This document shows, piece by piece, positions 8,793-16,732 of a DNA stretch of 64,000 bases. The notes below the pieces were generated by a model, which was given only the letters and a program-made list of their open reading frames with translations, searched no databases and had not been told where the DNA came from. Positions within the stretch are counted from its first letter, which is position 1. Every line of letters begins with the position of its first letter. The stretch is from JAWCQZ01 sp038869515 [NCBI: Halobacteria archaeon] (GTDB lineage: Archaea; Halobacteriota; Syntropharchaeia; JACQPP01), in the NCBI GenBank assembly GCA_038869515.1, contig JAWCQZ010000010.1, forward strand, positions 7,757 through 71,756, in the 5' to 3' direction. A program made the position numbers and the translations under genes.

Positions 8793-8814
8793 CTTTTGGG
8801 CCGCTCGAAAGCCC

Positions 8815-9162
8815 ATGGACGGCCCGCCCCCCTCCGGCCCGCGCCTCCCCTCCCGGGGAGCTCTCGCGGCCTCCCTCCCTCCCGGCCTGGGCCACCTCCG
8901 GGCGCGCCGCTGGAGCCAGGGGCTCATGCTCCTCGCCGCCTCCCTCTTCTTCACCGCCGTCGCGGCCCACCCCGCGCACTACGCCGTCCCCCCGCCCCCG
9001 TGGGGGCTCGCCTTGGCGGGCCTCGCGGTGTTCACCCTCTTCTGGCTCTACGCGGCGCGGGACCTCGACCGCCACCCGGGGCCCGGGGCCAGCCGCGGGC
9101 GGGAGGTCACGGGCCGCCCTTGGGCCCCTTCCCGACGGGGGAGAGGGCCAGGAAGCCGATGA
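8815..9162 (+). CDS. small two-helix membrane protein
   Basis: A 115-residue protein. A Pro/Arg-rich N-terminus contains PGLGHLRARRWSQGLML, and two transmembrane helices follow (about 36-52 and 63-80). A basic tail ends the chain. The GLGHL..RRW..GL pattern resembles short membrane proteins that pack Gly-rich entry helices, but I assign no function. It shares the palindromic TATA box with pcn and overlaps the convergent gene 9107-9499 by 56 bases. Confidence 0.6.
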   Translation: MDGPPPSGPRLPSRGALAASLPPGLGHLRARRWSQGLMLLAASLFFTAVAAHPAHYAVPPPPWGLALAGLAVFTLFWLYAARDLDRHPGPGASRGREVTGRPWAPSRRGRGPGSR

Positions 9163-9499
9163 GCCCGATGGCGAGGACCGTCCCGTAGACCACCGAGGCG
9201 TAGACTCCGGTGGCCCAGAACCGCTCCCAGGTCTCGAAGTTGGGGTCGGTGGTCCCGGCGAAGGCGAGGTGGGCCGCCATGCCCGCCATCCCGAGGAGGG
9301 TGAGGACCAGGGCGATGCGCTGGATCTGGTCGAAGAGGAGGAAGAGGCGGGCCTTGATGAGCTCTTTGTTCTTCCGGAACTGGGAGAGGAAGAGCGCCAG
9401 GGAGAGGAGGGCCGCGGCCCCCAGGGCGAGGGTCAGAAGGCGCGGCCCGGGGGCGGCGGCTTGGACCAGGACGGCGGCGAGGGGCTCCACGCCCCTCAC
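9107..9499 (-). CDS. membrane protein paired with roadblock protein
   Basis: A 130-residue protein with three to four predicted transmembrane helices (about 18-36, 55-75 and 98-118). A cytoplasmic stretch QFRKNKELIKARLFLLFDQIQR lies between the first two. It begins with GTG at 9499, overlapping the roadblock stop codon as GTGA, so the two are translated together. No family is recognised. The tight coupling suggests it anchors or signals through the roadblock/LC7 protein at the membrane. Confidence 0.65.
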   Translation of the reverse strand: MRGVEPLAAVLVQAAAPGPRLLTLALGAAALLSLALFLSQFRKNKELIKARLFLLFDQIQRIALVLTLLGMAGMAAHLAFAGTTDPNFETWERFWATGVYASVVYGTVLAIGLIGFLALSPVGKGPKGGP

Positions 9500-9864
9500 C
9501 CAAGGAGTTCTTTGACCTTCTCGGCCGCCTTCCCCACGTTGACGAGGATCGGCCCGACCATGGCCTGGGGGCCCGTCAGGGCCACAAGGAGCGCCTTGGA
9601 GCCGGCGCCGGTCACGATGAGGTTCCCGTCTTTGGTCTCGACGATGACCCGGTCGGGGACCCCCTTCTTGAGTTCGGAGGAGGCGGTCTCGGCCGCGCCG
9701 AGCATGGTCGCGCTCATGGCCGCGAAGGTCTCGGCCCGGACGCTCGTGTGCATCGAGGAGGACATGAGGAGCCCGTCCCGGGAGACGATGGCGCTGGCGT
9801 TGATGCCGCCGCTCCGCTCCATCTCCCTCAGGGCCGCTTCCATCGACTCCCGCAGCGTGGCCAT
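9496..9864 (-). CDS. roadblock/LC7-domain protein
   Basis: A 122-residue single-domain protein of the roadblock/LC7 (MglB-like) fold. It shows the typical GGINASAIVSRDGLLMSSS strand-turn-strand start, a central helix MSATMLGAAETASSEL and the final VIVETKDGNLIVTGAGSKALLVAL sheet. These proteins act as dimeric platforms or GAPs for small Ras-like GTPases. No GTPase gene is adjacent here. A strong TATA (TTTTTATAAATA on the minus strand, about 9887-9898) precedes ATG 9864. It is co-translated with the membrane protein downstream. Confidence 0.88.
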   Translation of the reverse strand: MATLRESMEAALREMERSGGINASAIVSRDGLLMSSSMHTSVRAETFAAMSATMLGAAETASSELKKGVPDRVIVETKDGNLIVTGAGSKALLVALTGPQAMVGPILVNVGKAAEKVKELLG

Positions 9865-9987
9865 GGTGGGGGCCCATTCGCGGGGGTATTTATAAAAACT
9901 TCCCGCAAAGCGGACCGGGGGGCCGGTGTCGCCGAATCCGAAAATCGCCCCCGGATAGATGGGAGATGAAGTCCGCGGCGGGTTGCG

Positions 9988-10887
9988 TCACGCCCTCCGG
10001 AGGTCCCGGGCGCACTCCTCGGGCAGGCGGGTCCGCGTCCAGGTTCCCGCTCCGGTCTCGAGGCCGCCCCGGTATTTCACCCTCTCCCGGGACTCCAGGG
10101 CCGGGTAGAACTCGATGTGGAGGTGGAACCACCGCGCTCCCCGGGGGGCCTGGTGGACCGCCATCATCAACGGCATGGGCCGCCCGAAGAGCCGGTCGTA
10201 CTTCCGGAGGAGGCTCTTCAGGGCCGAAGCCAGGGGGAGCGGGTCCCGGAGGGCCCGGAGGTCCGGGATGTGCTCTTCCGGGACGAGGTGGACCTCGTGG
10301 GTCCACCGGGCGAAGCGCGGGACGTAGGCGGTCCACCCGCCCCGGGAGAGGACGCGGGACTCTCTCTTCCGCAGGTCGCACAGGAGGCACCGCCCGGTGG
10401 ACCTCCGGTGGGCCCGGAGGGCGGCCGCCTCCGTCTGGAGGACGGGGGGGACGAAGGGCAGGGCGTAGATCTGCCCGTGGGGGTGGTCGAGGGTGACCCC
10501 GTTCTCCCTCCCCCGGTTCTCGAAGACGAAGACATACTTGACGGAGGGGAGGGCCGAGAGGGCCGCGCTCCTCTCCCTCCAGAGGGCGACCACCCGGGCG
10601 ATGCGCTCCGCCGGGAGCTCCCCCAGGGAGCCCCGGTGGTCCGGGGTGTAGAGAACCACCTCGCAAGCGCCCCTCGCGGCCGATCGGCCCCCCCCGCCCT
10701 GGGGGATGAGGGAGGGGAACCGGTTCGGGACGGAGAGCACGTCGTAGGACTCCGGCACGTCGGGCCCCCCGGGGCAGAAGGGGCAGGAGCCCGGGAGGTT
10801 GGGCCTCCGGAACCTGCGGGGGGCCACGAGGACCCACTCCCGGAGGAGGGGGTTCCACCGCTTCCGGGGCCGGTCGGCGGCGGGCAT
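9988..10887 (-). CDS. galT: galactose-1-phosphate uridylyltransferase-like (HIT superfamily)
   Basis: A 299-residue GalT-type nucleotidyltransferase that exchanges UMP between UDP-glucose and galactose-1-phosphate. A zinc-site CPFCPG lies near residue 35, and the active-site signature DHPHGQIYALPF carries the uridylylated His. A second CLLC and the C-terminal FHLHIEFYP complete the fold. I chose ATG 10887 because homologues begin near KRWNPLLREWV and an A-rich GGAAAAGGG lies about 30 bases upstream. Starts at 10929 or 11010 would add Arg/Pro-rich sequence. Phosphoglucose isomerase lies just upstream. Confidence 0.85.
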   Translation of the reverse strand: MPAADRPRKRWNPLLREWVLVAPRRFRRPNLPGSCPFCPGGPDVPESYDVLSVPNRFPSLIPQGGGGRSAARGACEVVLYTPDHRGSLGELPAERIARVVALWRERSAALSALPSVKYVFVFENRGRENGVTLDHPHGQIYALPFVPPVLQTEAAALRAHRRSTGRCLLCDLRKRESRVLSRGGWTAYVPRFARWTHEVHLVPEEHIPDLRALRDPLPLASALKSLLRKYDRLFGRPMPLMMAVHQAPRGARWFHLHIEFYPALESRERVKYRGGLETGAGTWTRTRLPEECARDLRRA

Positions 10888-11010
10888 GGGCCGGGGTGGG
10901 GGGCCACCGGCATAGCCCTTTTCCGCCATTGACTGCCGCGCGCGCCGGAGGCGCGGAAGTTCGAGGCCCCGCGCGACGGGGCATGGGGAGCGCGAGTGGA
11001 ACGGCGACAA

Positions 11011-11811
11011 CTACCGCAGGACCCGTCTCCAGAGGTCCGCGAACTCCCGGGGTCTCGTCAGGAAGGCGAGTTCGTCGGGGGCTTTCCGGAGCCACCCGTA
11101 GATTTCGCCCCCGCGGGCCACCTCCCGGGCGGGCTTCGCCTCCCGCAGCGGCGGAGAGGGCGCCAGCCTCGGGTTCGGCGCGAACTTCCCGTCGGAGGTC
11201 TCGTAGTAGGCCGCGCCCCCCGCCCGCCGGTAGGGCTCGTAGAGGGACTGGAAGCCGTCGGCCACCAGGTTCGCCATCCGGAGCACCTTGCGGGAGGGGT
11301 TGATGGTGACGTGGCCGTAGCCGGGGGGGATGAGGACCTTGTCGCCCGCTTTGGCCCGGACGAGAACCGCGTCCTTGAGTCCTCCGGGGAGGGGGGGCGG
11401 GCCCGTGGATGCGGGGGCGGCAGCCCCCGGGGGGTCGCCGGCCGTGGCTCCCCCGGCGACAGTCTGCAGCAGGTAGTGGGCCTCCCCCTCCAGGACCTCG
11501 TAGAGTTCGGGGTAGGTCATCCCGCTCCCCGGGACCGGCGGGTGGTAGTGGCCCAGGGTCTTGACGAACTCCCGCCCGAGGGTCCCGGGCGGGATGACCG
11601 TGATGTCGTAGCGGAGCCCCCGCTCCTTCAGCAGCGCCCCGTCGCGCTCGCTCAGGAAGAGGCCCCGGTACATGAAGTAGACCGGCCGCTTCAGGTCGGC
11701 GTAGTGGAGGAAGGAGGGGTCGAGGAGAACCTCCCGCATCTCCTCCAGGGTCCGGGGAGCGGGCTCGGTGGTGCGGGCGCCGAACTGGAGGGGACCGGGT
11801 GCCGTGGGCAT
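11011..11811 (-). CDS. pgiA: cupin-type glucose-6-phosphate isomerase
   Basis: A 266-residue archaeal cupin phosphoglucose isomerase, interconverting glucose-6-P and fructose-6-P. The metal motif TLGHYHPP..PELYEVLEG (His, His, Glu) is clear, and the fourth ligand His is in PPGYGHVTINPS. Between the two halves of the barrel, after AHYLLQ, there is a roughly 30-residue Gly/Ala/Pro-rich insertion not usual for the family. Start ATG 11811 fits GGTTTTTGTG (about 11832-11841) as TATA. A start at 11868 has no box. Confidence 0.85.
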   Translation of the reverse strand: MPTAPGPLQFGARTTEPAPRTLEEMREVLLDPSFLHYADLKRPVYFMYRGLFLSERDGALLKERGLRYDITVIPPGTLGREFVKTLGHYHPPVPGSGMTYPELYEVLEGEAHYLLQTVAGGATAGDPPGAAAPASTGPPPLPGGLKDAVLVRAKAGDKVLIPPGYGHVTINPSRKVLRMANLVADGFQSLYEPYRRAGGAAYYETSDGKFAPNPRLAPSPPLREAKPAREVARGGEIYGWLRKAPDELAFLTRPREFADLWRRVLR

Positions 11812-11842
11812 CTTTTTATTCCCCGCCCCCCACACAAAAACC

Positions 11843-11974
11843 GTGTCGGAGGAGGTCTCCCAGGACAAGGTCTACTTCCAGTGCGGCACCTGCCAGTTCA
11901 CCTTCCAGGAGGACCCCGGCCAGTTCATCGTCAAGTGCCCCCAGTGCGCCTCGGAGAACAGCGCCCGGATCTGA
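11843..11974 (+). CDS. 43-residue zinc-ribbon protein
   Basis: A tiny protein with one four-cysteine zinc ribbon, CGTC followed 17 residues later by CPQC (YFQCGTCQFTF, IVKCPQCASEN). It starts with GTG 11843, about 28 bases after TTTTTATT (11812-11819), a clear leaderless promoter. It ends just before the convergent gatB. Such ribbons are usually nucleic-acid or protein interaction modules; no specific role can be assigned. Confidence 0.75.
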   Translation: MSEEVSQDKVYFQCGTCQFTFQEDPGQFIVKCPQCASENSARI

Positions 11975-11977
11975 TGC

Positions 11978-13876
11978 TCAGAGCCGCTTCTGCAGGGCCT
12001 TCCGCACCTCGGCCGCGTCGGCCCGCCCCTTCAGCCGCTTCAGGACTTGGCCCACGAGGAAGTTGAGCGCCTCCGGCTTGCCCCCCTTGTAGTCGCCCGC
12101 CGCCCTCGGGTTCTCCCCCAGAACGGCCTCGACGGCCTCCCCGATCTCCGAGGCCTCGGCCTTGGCGAGGCCCAGGCGGGAGACGAGGTCCCGGGGCGAG
12201 CCCCCGTCGTCAAGGAGGCTCCGGAGGACCGCTACGGCCGCGGGGTCGGAGACCTCCCCGGACTGGAGGAGCCGGAGGAGCTCGACCATCGCCCCGGGGG
12301 CCACCTCTCGGAGGGGCGCCGGCGCGGGCAGGGGGTTCCGGTCCGCATCCACCAGGACCGCCCCCGCGGCCTCCAGGGAGGCCCGGACCCGCCTCGCCTC
12401 TTCGGACGGGCCCGGGTCGAGAAGTCCCGGCGCCCAGATGACCGCCTTCACGGGCCGCCCCGACTTCCGGGCGACCTCCGCCCTCTGCCCCTCGATCTCC
12501 CCGGGCTCGACGTCGTAGAGGTGCTCCCGGACGACCCCCATGGCCCACGCCCCCTCCGGAGTCTCGGCCAGGAAATCGGGGCGGAAGGGGAGCCCCACGT
12601 CGGTGTCGGGGTAGGCCCGGAAGTTCCGGAGACCCATCCGCCGGGCGGCCTCCGCCATCTCCGGGGAGCGGAGCCTCCGGTAGCGCCCGTCCCGGAAGTT
12701 CACCTCGCCTTGATAGATGTCCGCAATCCAGGTGGCCGCCAGCTTCGGCTCCACCTCTTTCGCCACGGCCTCGAACAACCGGGCCAATCGGTACTCCCCG
12801 GCCAGGACCCGGGCGTGCTGCTCCGAGATGGAGAACTCCCCCACGAACCGCTCCGCCTTCGCGTCCGGCAGCTCCGGCAGCGAGACCCGTTCGCCCCACT
12901 CCTTCACCCGGAAGGGGACCAGGTCGGGCTCCGGGAAGTAGCGGTAGTCCTCCTCGGTCTCCTTGCCCCGGAGGGGCGTGGTAATGCCCCGCGCCTCGTC
13001 GTAGTGGCGAGTCTCCTGCGCAATCCTCTGGCCCCGCCGCAGGAGCCCCTTCTGGCGCGCAATCTCGAAGGTGAGGGCCCGTTCGACCCCCTTGGCCGAG
13101 CCGATGTTCTTCACCTCGACCCGGTTCCCCCCCGCGAGTGAGATGTTGGCGTCGGCCCGGAGCGCCCCCTCGCGCTCGGGGTCGCACACCTCCAGGTACT
13201 CCAGCACCGTCCGGAGGGCCTGCAGGAAGCGGCGCGCCTCCCGGGGGCTCCGGAGGTCGGGCTCCGTGACCACCTCGAGGAGCCCCACGCCGGAGCGGTT
13301 GTAGTCGATGAGCGAATAGGGCGCCGTCTCGATGGAGCCTCCGGGGTAGAGGAGGCGACCCGGGTCCTCCTCCATGTGGACCCGCCGGATGCGGATCTCC
13401 CGCCTTCTCGGCCCCCGACCCTCGTGTTCCGGATTCGAACGGGGTTGGGTCGGGGGCCCCGCCCCGTCGCCGTCCAGGAGGACCCGCCCCCCCGTCGCCA
13501 GGGGGAAGTCATACTGGGAGATCTGGAACCCCCGGGGCAGATCGGGGTAGAAGTAGTTCTTGCGGTAGAAGAGGGTCCGGTCGGCCACCTCGCACCGGAG
13601 GGCCCGCGCGACACTGAGCCCCGCCTCCACCGCCCGGCGGTTGATGTTCGGCAGCGCCCCGGGGAGCCCCAGGCAGACCTCGCACACCCGGGTGTTGGGC
13701 TCCGCCTCCTGGTAGTCGCACGGGCAGCCGCAGAAGAGTTTCGTCCGGAGCCGGTTCAGCTGGACGTGGACCTCGAGGCCGATGAGGAGGCCGTCGCCGG
13801 GGAAGGATGAAGGATGGGGGAGGAGGGGCGCAGGACCGTCTTCCGCTTTCATCCTTCCGCCTCCATCCTTCGTCAT
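11978..13876 (-). CDS. gatB: Asp/Glu-tRNA amidotransferase subunit B with an inserted domain
   Basis: A 632-residue GatB, the subunit that binds and phosphorylates mischarged Asp-tRNA(Asn) or Glu-tRNA(Gln). The cradle is clear: IGLEVHVQL (32-40), a zinc site FCGCPC..CEVC (48-68), HMEEDPGRL, NRSGVGLLEVVTEPD and DYRYFPEPD (310-318). The C-terminal YqeY-like tail ends LNFLVGQVLKRLKG. Usual GatB is about 470-480 residues. The excess lies in a block at about 400-525 after GEVNFRDGRYRR, plus a Pro/Arg-rich loop at 136-159 and a ~27-residue N-terminal extension. The extension is encoded by GGAAGGATG/CATCCTTCC inverted repeats (13801-13871). The start overlaps the gatA stop (ATGA). Confidence 0.9.
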   Translation of the reverse strand: MTKDGGGRMKAEDGPAPLLPHPSSFPGDGLLIGLEVHVQLNRLRTKLFCGCPCDYQEAEPNTRVCEVCLGLPGALPNINRRAVEAGLSVARALRCEVADRTLFYRKNYFYPDLPRGFQISQYDFPLATGGRVLLDGDGAGPPTQPRSNPEHEGRGPRRREIRIRRVHMEEDPGRLLYPGGSIETAPYSLIDYNRSGVGLLEVVTEPDLRSPREARRFLQALRTVLEYLEVCDPEREGALRADANISLAGGNRVEVKNIGSAKGVERALTFEIARQKGLLRRGQRIAQETRHYDEARGITTPLRGKETEEDYRYFPEPDLVPFRVKEWGERVSLPELPDAKAERFVGEFSISEQHARVLAGEYRLARLFEAVAKEVEPKLAATWIADIYQGEVNFRDGRYRRLRSPEMAEAARRMGLRNFRAYPDTDVGLPFRPDFLAETPEGAWAMGVVREHLYDVEPGEIEGQRAEVARKSGRPVKAVIWAPGLLDPGPSEEARRVRASLEAAGAVLVDADRNPLPAPAPLREVAPGAMVELLRLLQSGEVSDPAAVAVLRSLLDDGGSPRDLVSRLGLAKAEASEIGEAVEAVLGENPRAAGDYKGGKPEALNFLVGQVLKRLKGRADAAEVRKALQKRL

Positions 13877-15273
13877 GACGGGCCGCACCCCGGCGGCCAC
13901 CGGACGAAATCGGTCCGCTTCTGGAAGGCGTAGCCCGCCCGGAACAGGGTCCTTTCCTCGAAGGGCCGGCCGATGAGTTGGAGGCCGATGGGTAGGTCGC
14001 GCCCGTCCGCACGTTCGAACCCGCAGGGGATGGAGAGGGCGGGGACCCCGGCCAGGTTCACCGGAACCGTCTCCACGTCGGCGGCGTAGAGGGCGAGGGG
14101 GTCGGCGATTTTCTCCCCCAGGCGCGGCGCTGTGAAGGGCATGGTGGGGGTCGCCAGGAGGTCGTGCTCCTGCAGGGCCTCCTCGAACTGCTCCCGGAGG
14201 AGCGCCCGGACCCGGAGGGCCTTCAGATAGTAGCGGCCGTAGTAGCCCGCGGAGAGGGCGTAGGTCCCGAGGAGGATGCGCCGCCTCACCTCGGGCCCGA
14301 ACCCCGCCCCCCGCACCTCGGAGAAGGCGGCGTTCCAGTCGCCGCCCTTGGGGGGGTGGAGGCCGTAGCGGAGGCCGTCGAAACGGCTCAGGTTGGAGGA
14401 GGCCTCCGCGACCGCGATGGTGTAGTAGGCCGGGAGGGCCCACTTCACCGCGTCGAGGGAGACCTCCTCCACCTCGGCCCCCGCCTCGGCCAGGAGCCCG
14501 ATGGCGTCGCGGACAGCCCTCTCCACGGGCTTCGTGATCCCCTGGAACATCTCCCGGACCACGCCGATGGAGAGGTCCGAGACGCCCTCCCGGAGTGCCG
14601 CGGCGTAGCCGGTGCGGGGGACCCCCTTGGCTTGCGTCGGGTCCCTCGGGTCCTCGGTCGCTATCGCCTCGAGGAGCGGCGCCAGTTCCTCCGCGGTCCG
14701 GGCAATGGGGCCCACCTGGTCCAGGGAGTTCGCGTAGGCGACGAGGCCGTAGCGGGAGACGAGGCCATAGGTCGGCTTGAGGCCGGTGACGCCGCAGAAA
14801 GAGGCGGGGCACCGGACCGAACCGCCGGTGTCGGAGCCGAGGGCCAGCGGCGCGAGGCCGGCCGCCACCGCCGCCCCGCTCCCGCCGGAGGAGCCTCCCG
14901 GAACGCGGTCCGGGTCCCACGGGTTTCGGGTGGGCCCGAAGCCGCTCCACTCCCCCGTGGAGCCCATCGCGAACTCGTCCATGTTGGTCTTCCCGACAAC
15001 CGCCGCCCCCGACCTCCGGAGCCCCTCGACCACGTGGGCATCGTAGGGCGGGAGGTAGCCTTGGAGGATGCGGCTGGCGCAGGTGGTCGCGAGACCCCGC
15101 GTCGAGAGGTTGTCCTTGACCGCCACCGGGACGCCCGCGAGGGGGCCGCCCCGCCTGACCCCCTCGGCCTGCTCCTCCCGGGCCCTCGGGTTGACCGCCA
15201 GGTAGCAGTGGAAGGGGTCCCGGGCGATGCGCTCAAGGAGGGAGGCCAGCCTCCCGGGGCTCCAGCCGCTCAC
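13873..15273 (-). CDS. gatA: Asp/Glu-tRNA amidotransferase subunit A
   Basis: A 466-residue amidase that releases ammonia from glutamine for transfer to the tRNA-bound amino acid. The Ser-cisSer-Lys triad is visible as K53 (VAVKDN), S128 (GGSSGGS) and S152 (SDTGGSVR), with the spacing expected of GatA. The chain has standard length and ends with LPIGLQLIGRPFEE. It starts GTG at 15273, overlapping the gatC stop as GTGA, and its own stop overlaps gatB. The operon order is gatC-gatA-gatB. Confidence 0.95.
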   Translation of the reverse strand: MSGWSPGRLASLLERIARDPFHCYLAVNPRAREEQAEGVRRGGPLAGVPVAVKDNLSTRGLATTCASRILQGYLPPYDAHVVEGLRRSGAAVVGKTNMDEFAMGSTGEWSGFGPTRNPWDPDRVPGGSSGGSGAAVAAGLAPLALGSDTGGSVRCPASFCGVTGLKPTYGLVSRYGLVAYANSLDQVGPIARTAEELAPLLEAIATEDPRDPTQAKGVPRTGYAAALREGVSDLSIGVVREMFQGITKPVERAVRDAIGLLAEAGAEVEEVSLDAVKWALPAYYTIAVAEASSNLSRFDGLRYGLHPPKGGDWNAAFSEVRGAGFGPEVRRRILLGTYALSAGYYGRYYLKALRVRALLREQFEEALQEHDLLATPTMPFTAPRLGEKIADPLALYAADVETVPVNLAGVPALSIPCGFERADGRDLPIGLQLIGRPFEERTLFRAGYAFQKRTDFVRWPPGCGPS

Positions 15274-15560
15274 GGCCCCTTCCCCGCCAGGATGCGGGGC
15301 CCCCGGACGTATCCCCTCTCCGTCCCGGCGGCGTTGTCGAGGACCGCCTTCGGGTCGAGGCAGGGCCGGGGCTCGTCCTCCCGGAAGACCGACTCGAGGC
15401 GGAGGACGTGGTGGAGGGGCTCCTCCGCCGCGGGCGCGCGGTCGAGTTCCCGGAAGAGCCCCAGCACCGCCTCCATCTCCCCGGCGAGGGCGGGCTTCTC
15501 CTCCTCCCGGAGCCGGAGGCGGGCGAGGCGCGCGATGCGCTCGAGTTCGGGGATTTCCAT
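15270..15560 (-). CDS. gatC: Asp/Glu-tRNA amidotransferase subunit C
   Basis: A 96-residue GatC that wraps around GatA and stabilises its contact with GatB. The helical N-terminus IPELERIARLARLRL and the C-terminal extended strand with LDPKAVLDNAAGTERGYVRGPRIL are characteristic. ATG 15560 is preceded at about 27 bases by TTTATC, so I prefer it over ATGs at 15569 and 15593. It is the first gene of the gatCAB operon, divergent from trkA. Confidence 0.92.
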   Translation of the reverse strand: MEIPELERIARLARLRLREEEKPALAGEMEAVLGLFRELDRAPAAEEPLHHVLRLESVFREDEPRPCLDPKAVLDNAAGTERGYVRGPRILAGKGP

Positions 15561-15645
15561 CCATCCCATCCACGAGAGGGGGAAGATAAACACCCTCGGC
15601 GACCGCGGTCAAGGTTTTTCCCCCCGTCGGGCCGATAGGCGCCCC

Positions 15646-16314
15646 ATGTACGTCATCGTCGTCGGCCTCGGGCGGGTGGGACAGTATGTCGTCGAGTTCC
15701 TGGTCCCGAGGAAGCACACCGTGGTGGCGGTGGACCTTGACCCGGAGCGCTGCCGCGAAATCACCTCCCGCTTCGACGTCGTGGCAATCCCGGGCGACGC
15801 CACCGCTCAGCGAATCCTCGAGCAGGCGGGGGCCTCCAAGGCCGACTCTCTCATCGCCACCACCGGCGATGACTCCGTGAACTTCATGGCGGCCCACCTC
15901 GCCCGGAGCCTCGGGGTGAAGCACCTGGTGAGCGTCCTCAACCGCCGCGAGCACCAGCCCCTCTTCGCCGCCGCCTCCATCGCCCTCGTCGAGAACCCCG
16001 AGATGGAGGTGGCGAAGCACCTCTACTGGGCGGTGGAGCGCCCCAACGTCCGGGACCTGCTCCGGCTGGGGGAGGAGAAGGTGGAGATGTTCGAGGTGAC
16101 CGTCGGGGGGGACTCCGACGCGGCCGACAAGAACCTCGGGGAGCTGAAACTCGCCGACGCGACCGTGGTGGCGATCGAGCGGAAGAACAAGCTCATCATC
16201 CCCCGGGGGGACACCCGCGTCCAGCCCGGGGACAAGGTGACCCTCTTCGCCGCCGGGGAGGCGGTGGAGAAGCTGGCCACCCTCTTCGTCGGGAAGAACT
16301 CCGGGAAGAAGTAG
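15646..16314 (+). CDS. trkA: TrkA-type K+ transport/channel regulatory protein
   Basis: A 222-residue cytoplasmic RCK/TrkA protein. An RCK-N Rossmann domain (VVGLGRVGQYVVEFL, then VVAVDLD and GDAT) binds nucleotide. A C-terminal TrkA-C domain (about 140-215) ends with VQPGDKVTLFAAGEAVEKL. Such proteins gate Trk/Ktr potassium transporters in response to NAD(H) or ATP. No membrane subunit is adjacent. A T-rich box AAGGTTTTT at 15611-15619 lies about 31 bases before the ATG. Confidence 0.9.
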   Translation: MYVIVVGLGRVGQYVVEFLVPRKHTVVAVDLDPERCREITSRFDVVAIPGDATAQRILEQAGASKADSLIATTGDDSVNFMAAHLARSLGVKHLVSVLNRREHQPLFAAASIALVENPEMEVAKHLYWAVERPNVRDLLRLGEEKVEMFEVTVGGDSDAADKNLGELKLADATVVAIERKNKLIIPRGDTRVQPGDKVTLFAAGEAVEKLATLFVGKNSGKK

Positions 16315-16315
16315 C

Positions 16316-16732
16316 GTGGCGAGGCTCCACCGGTTTCGCGAGCCGAGGGTCACCGTGGACGCGGTCATCCTCGAGAGGGGCCGCGTCGTCCTGGTCCGCC
16401 GGGGGACCCCGCCGTTCCGGGGCCGCTTCGCGCTCCCCGGGGGGTTCCTGGAGCCGGGCGAGACCGTGGAGCGGGCGGCGCGGAGGGAGGCCCGGGAGGA
16501 GACCGGCCTCCGCGTCGCGCTGACGGGGCTGGTGGGGGTCTACTCGGGGCCCGGGCGCGACCCGAGGGGCCCGGTGGTGACGGTCGCCTTCCGGGCGCGG
16601 CGGGTCTCGGGGAGCCTCCGCGGGGGGGACGACGCCGCCGAAGCGCGCTGGTTCGGGACTGGAAATGTGCCGCCGCTCGCCTTCGATCATCGGAAGATTC
16701 TTCGGGACGCCCTGCGGATGGGGCGGCGATGA
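16316..16732 (+). CDS. Nudix hydrolase
   Basis: A 138-residue Nudix protein. The catalytic box GFLEPGETVERAARREAREETGL matches GX5EX7REUXEEXGU exactly. It starts with GTG 16316, two bases after the trkA stop, and overlaps aspS by ATGA. The VVLVRRG..PFRGRFALPGG lead-in is that of ADP-ribose/NAD-type pyrophosphatases, but the substrate cannot be fixed from sequence. A second Nudix is at 56986-57642. Confidence 0.9.
   Translation: MARLHRFREPRVTVDAVILERGRVVLVRRGTPPFRGRFALPGGFLEPGETVERAARREAREETGLRVALTGLVGVYSGPGRDPRGPVVTVAFRARRVSGSLRGGDDAAEARWFGTGNVPPLAFDHRKILRDALRMGRR

Noticed and set aside
13420-13450. TTCGAATCC on the minus strand, resembling a tRNA T-loop
   Set aside because: It lies inside the GatB Pro/Arg-rich loop, and its flanks cannot form the T-stem or an acceptor stem.
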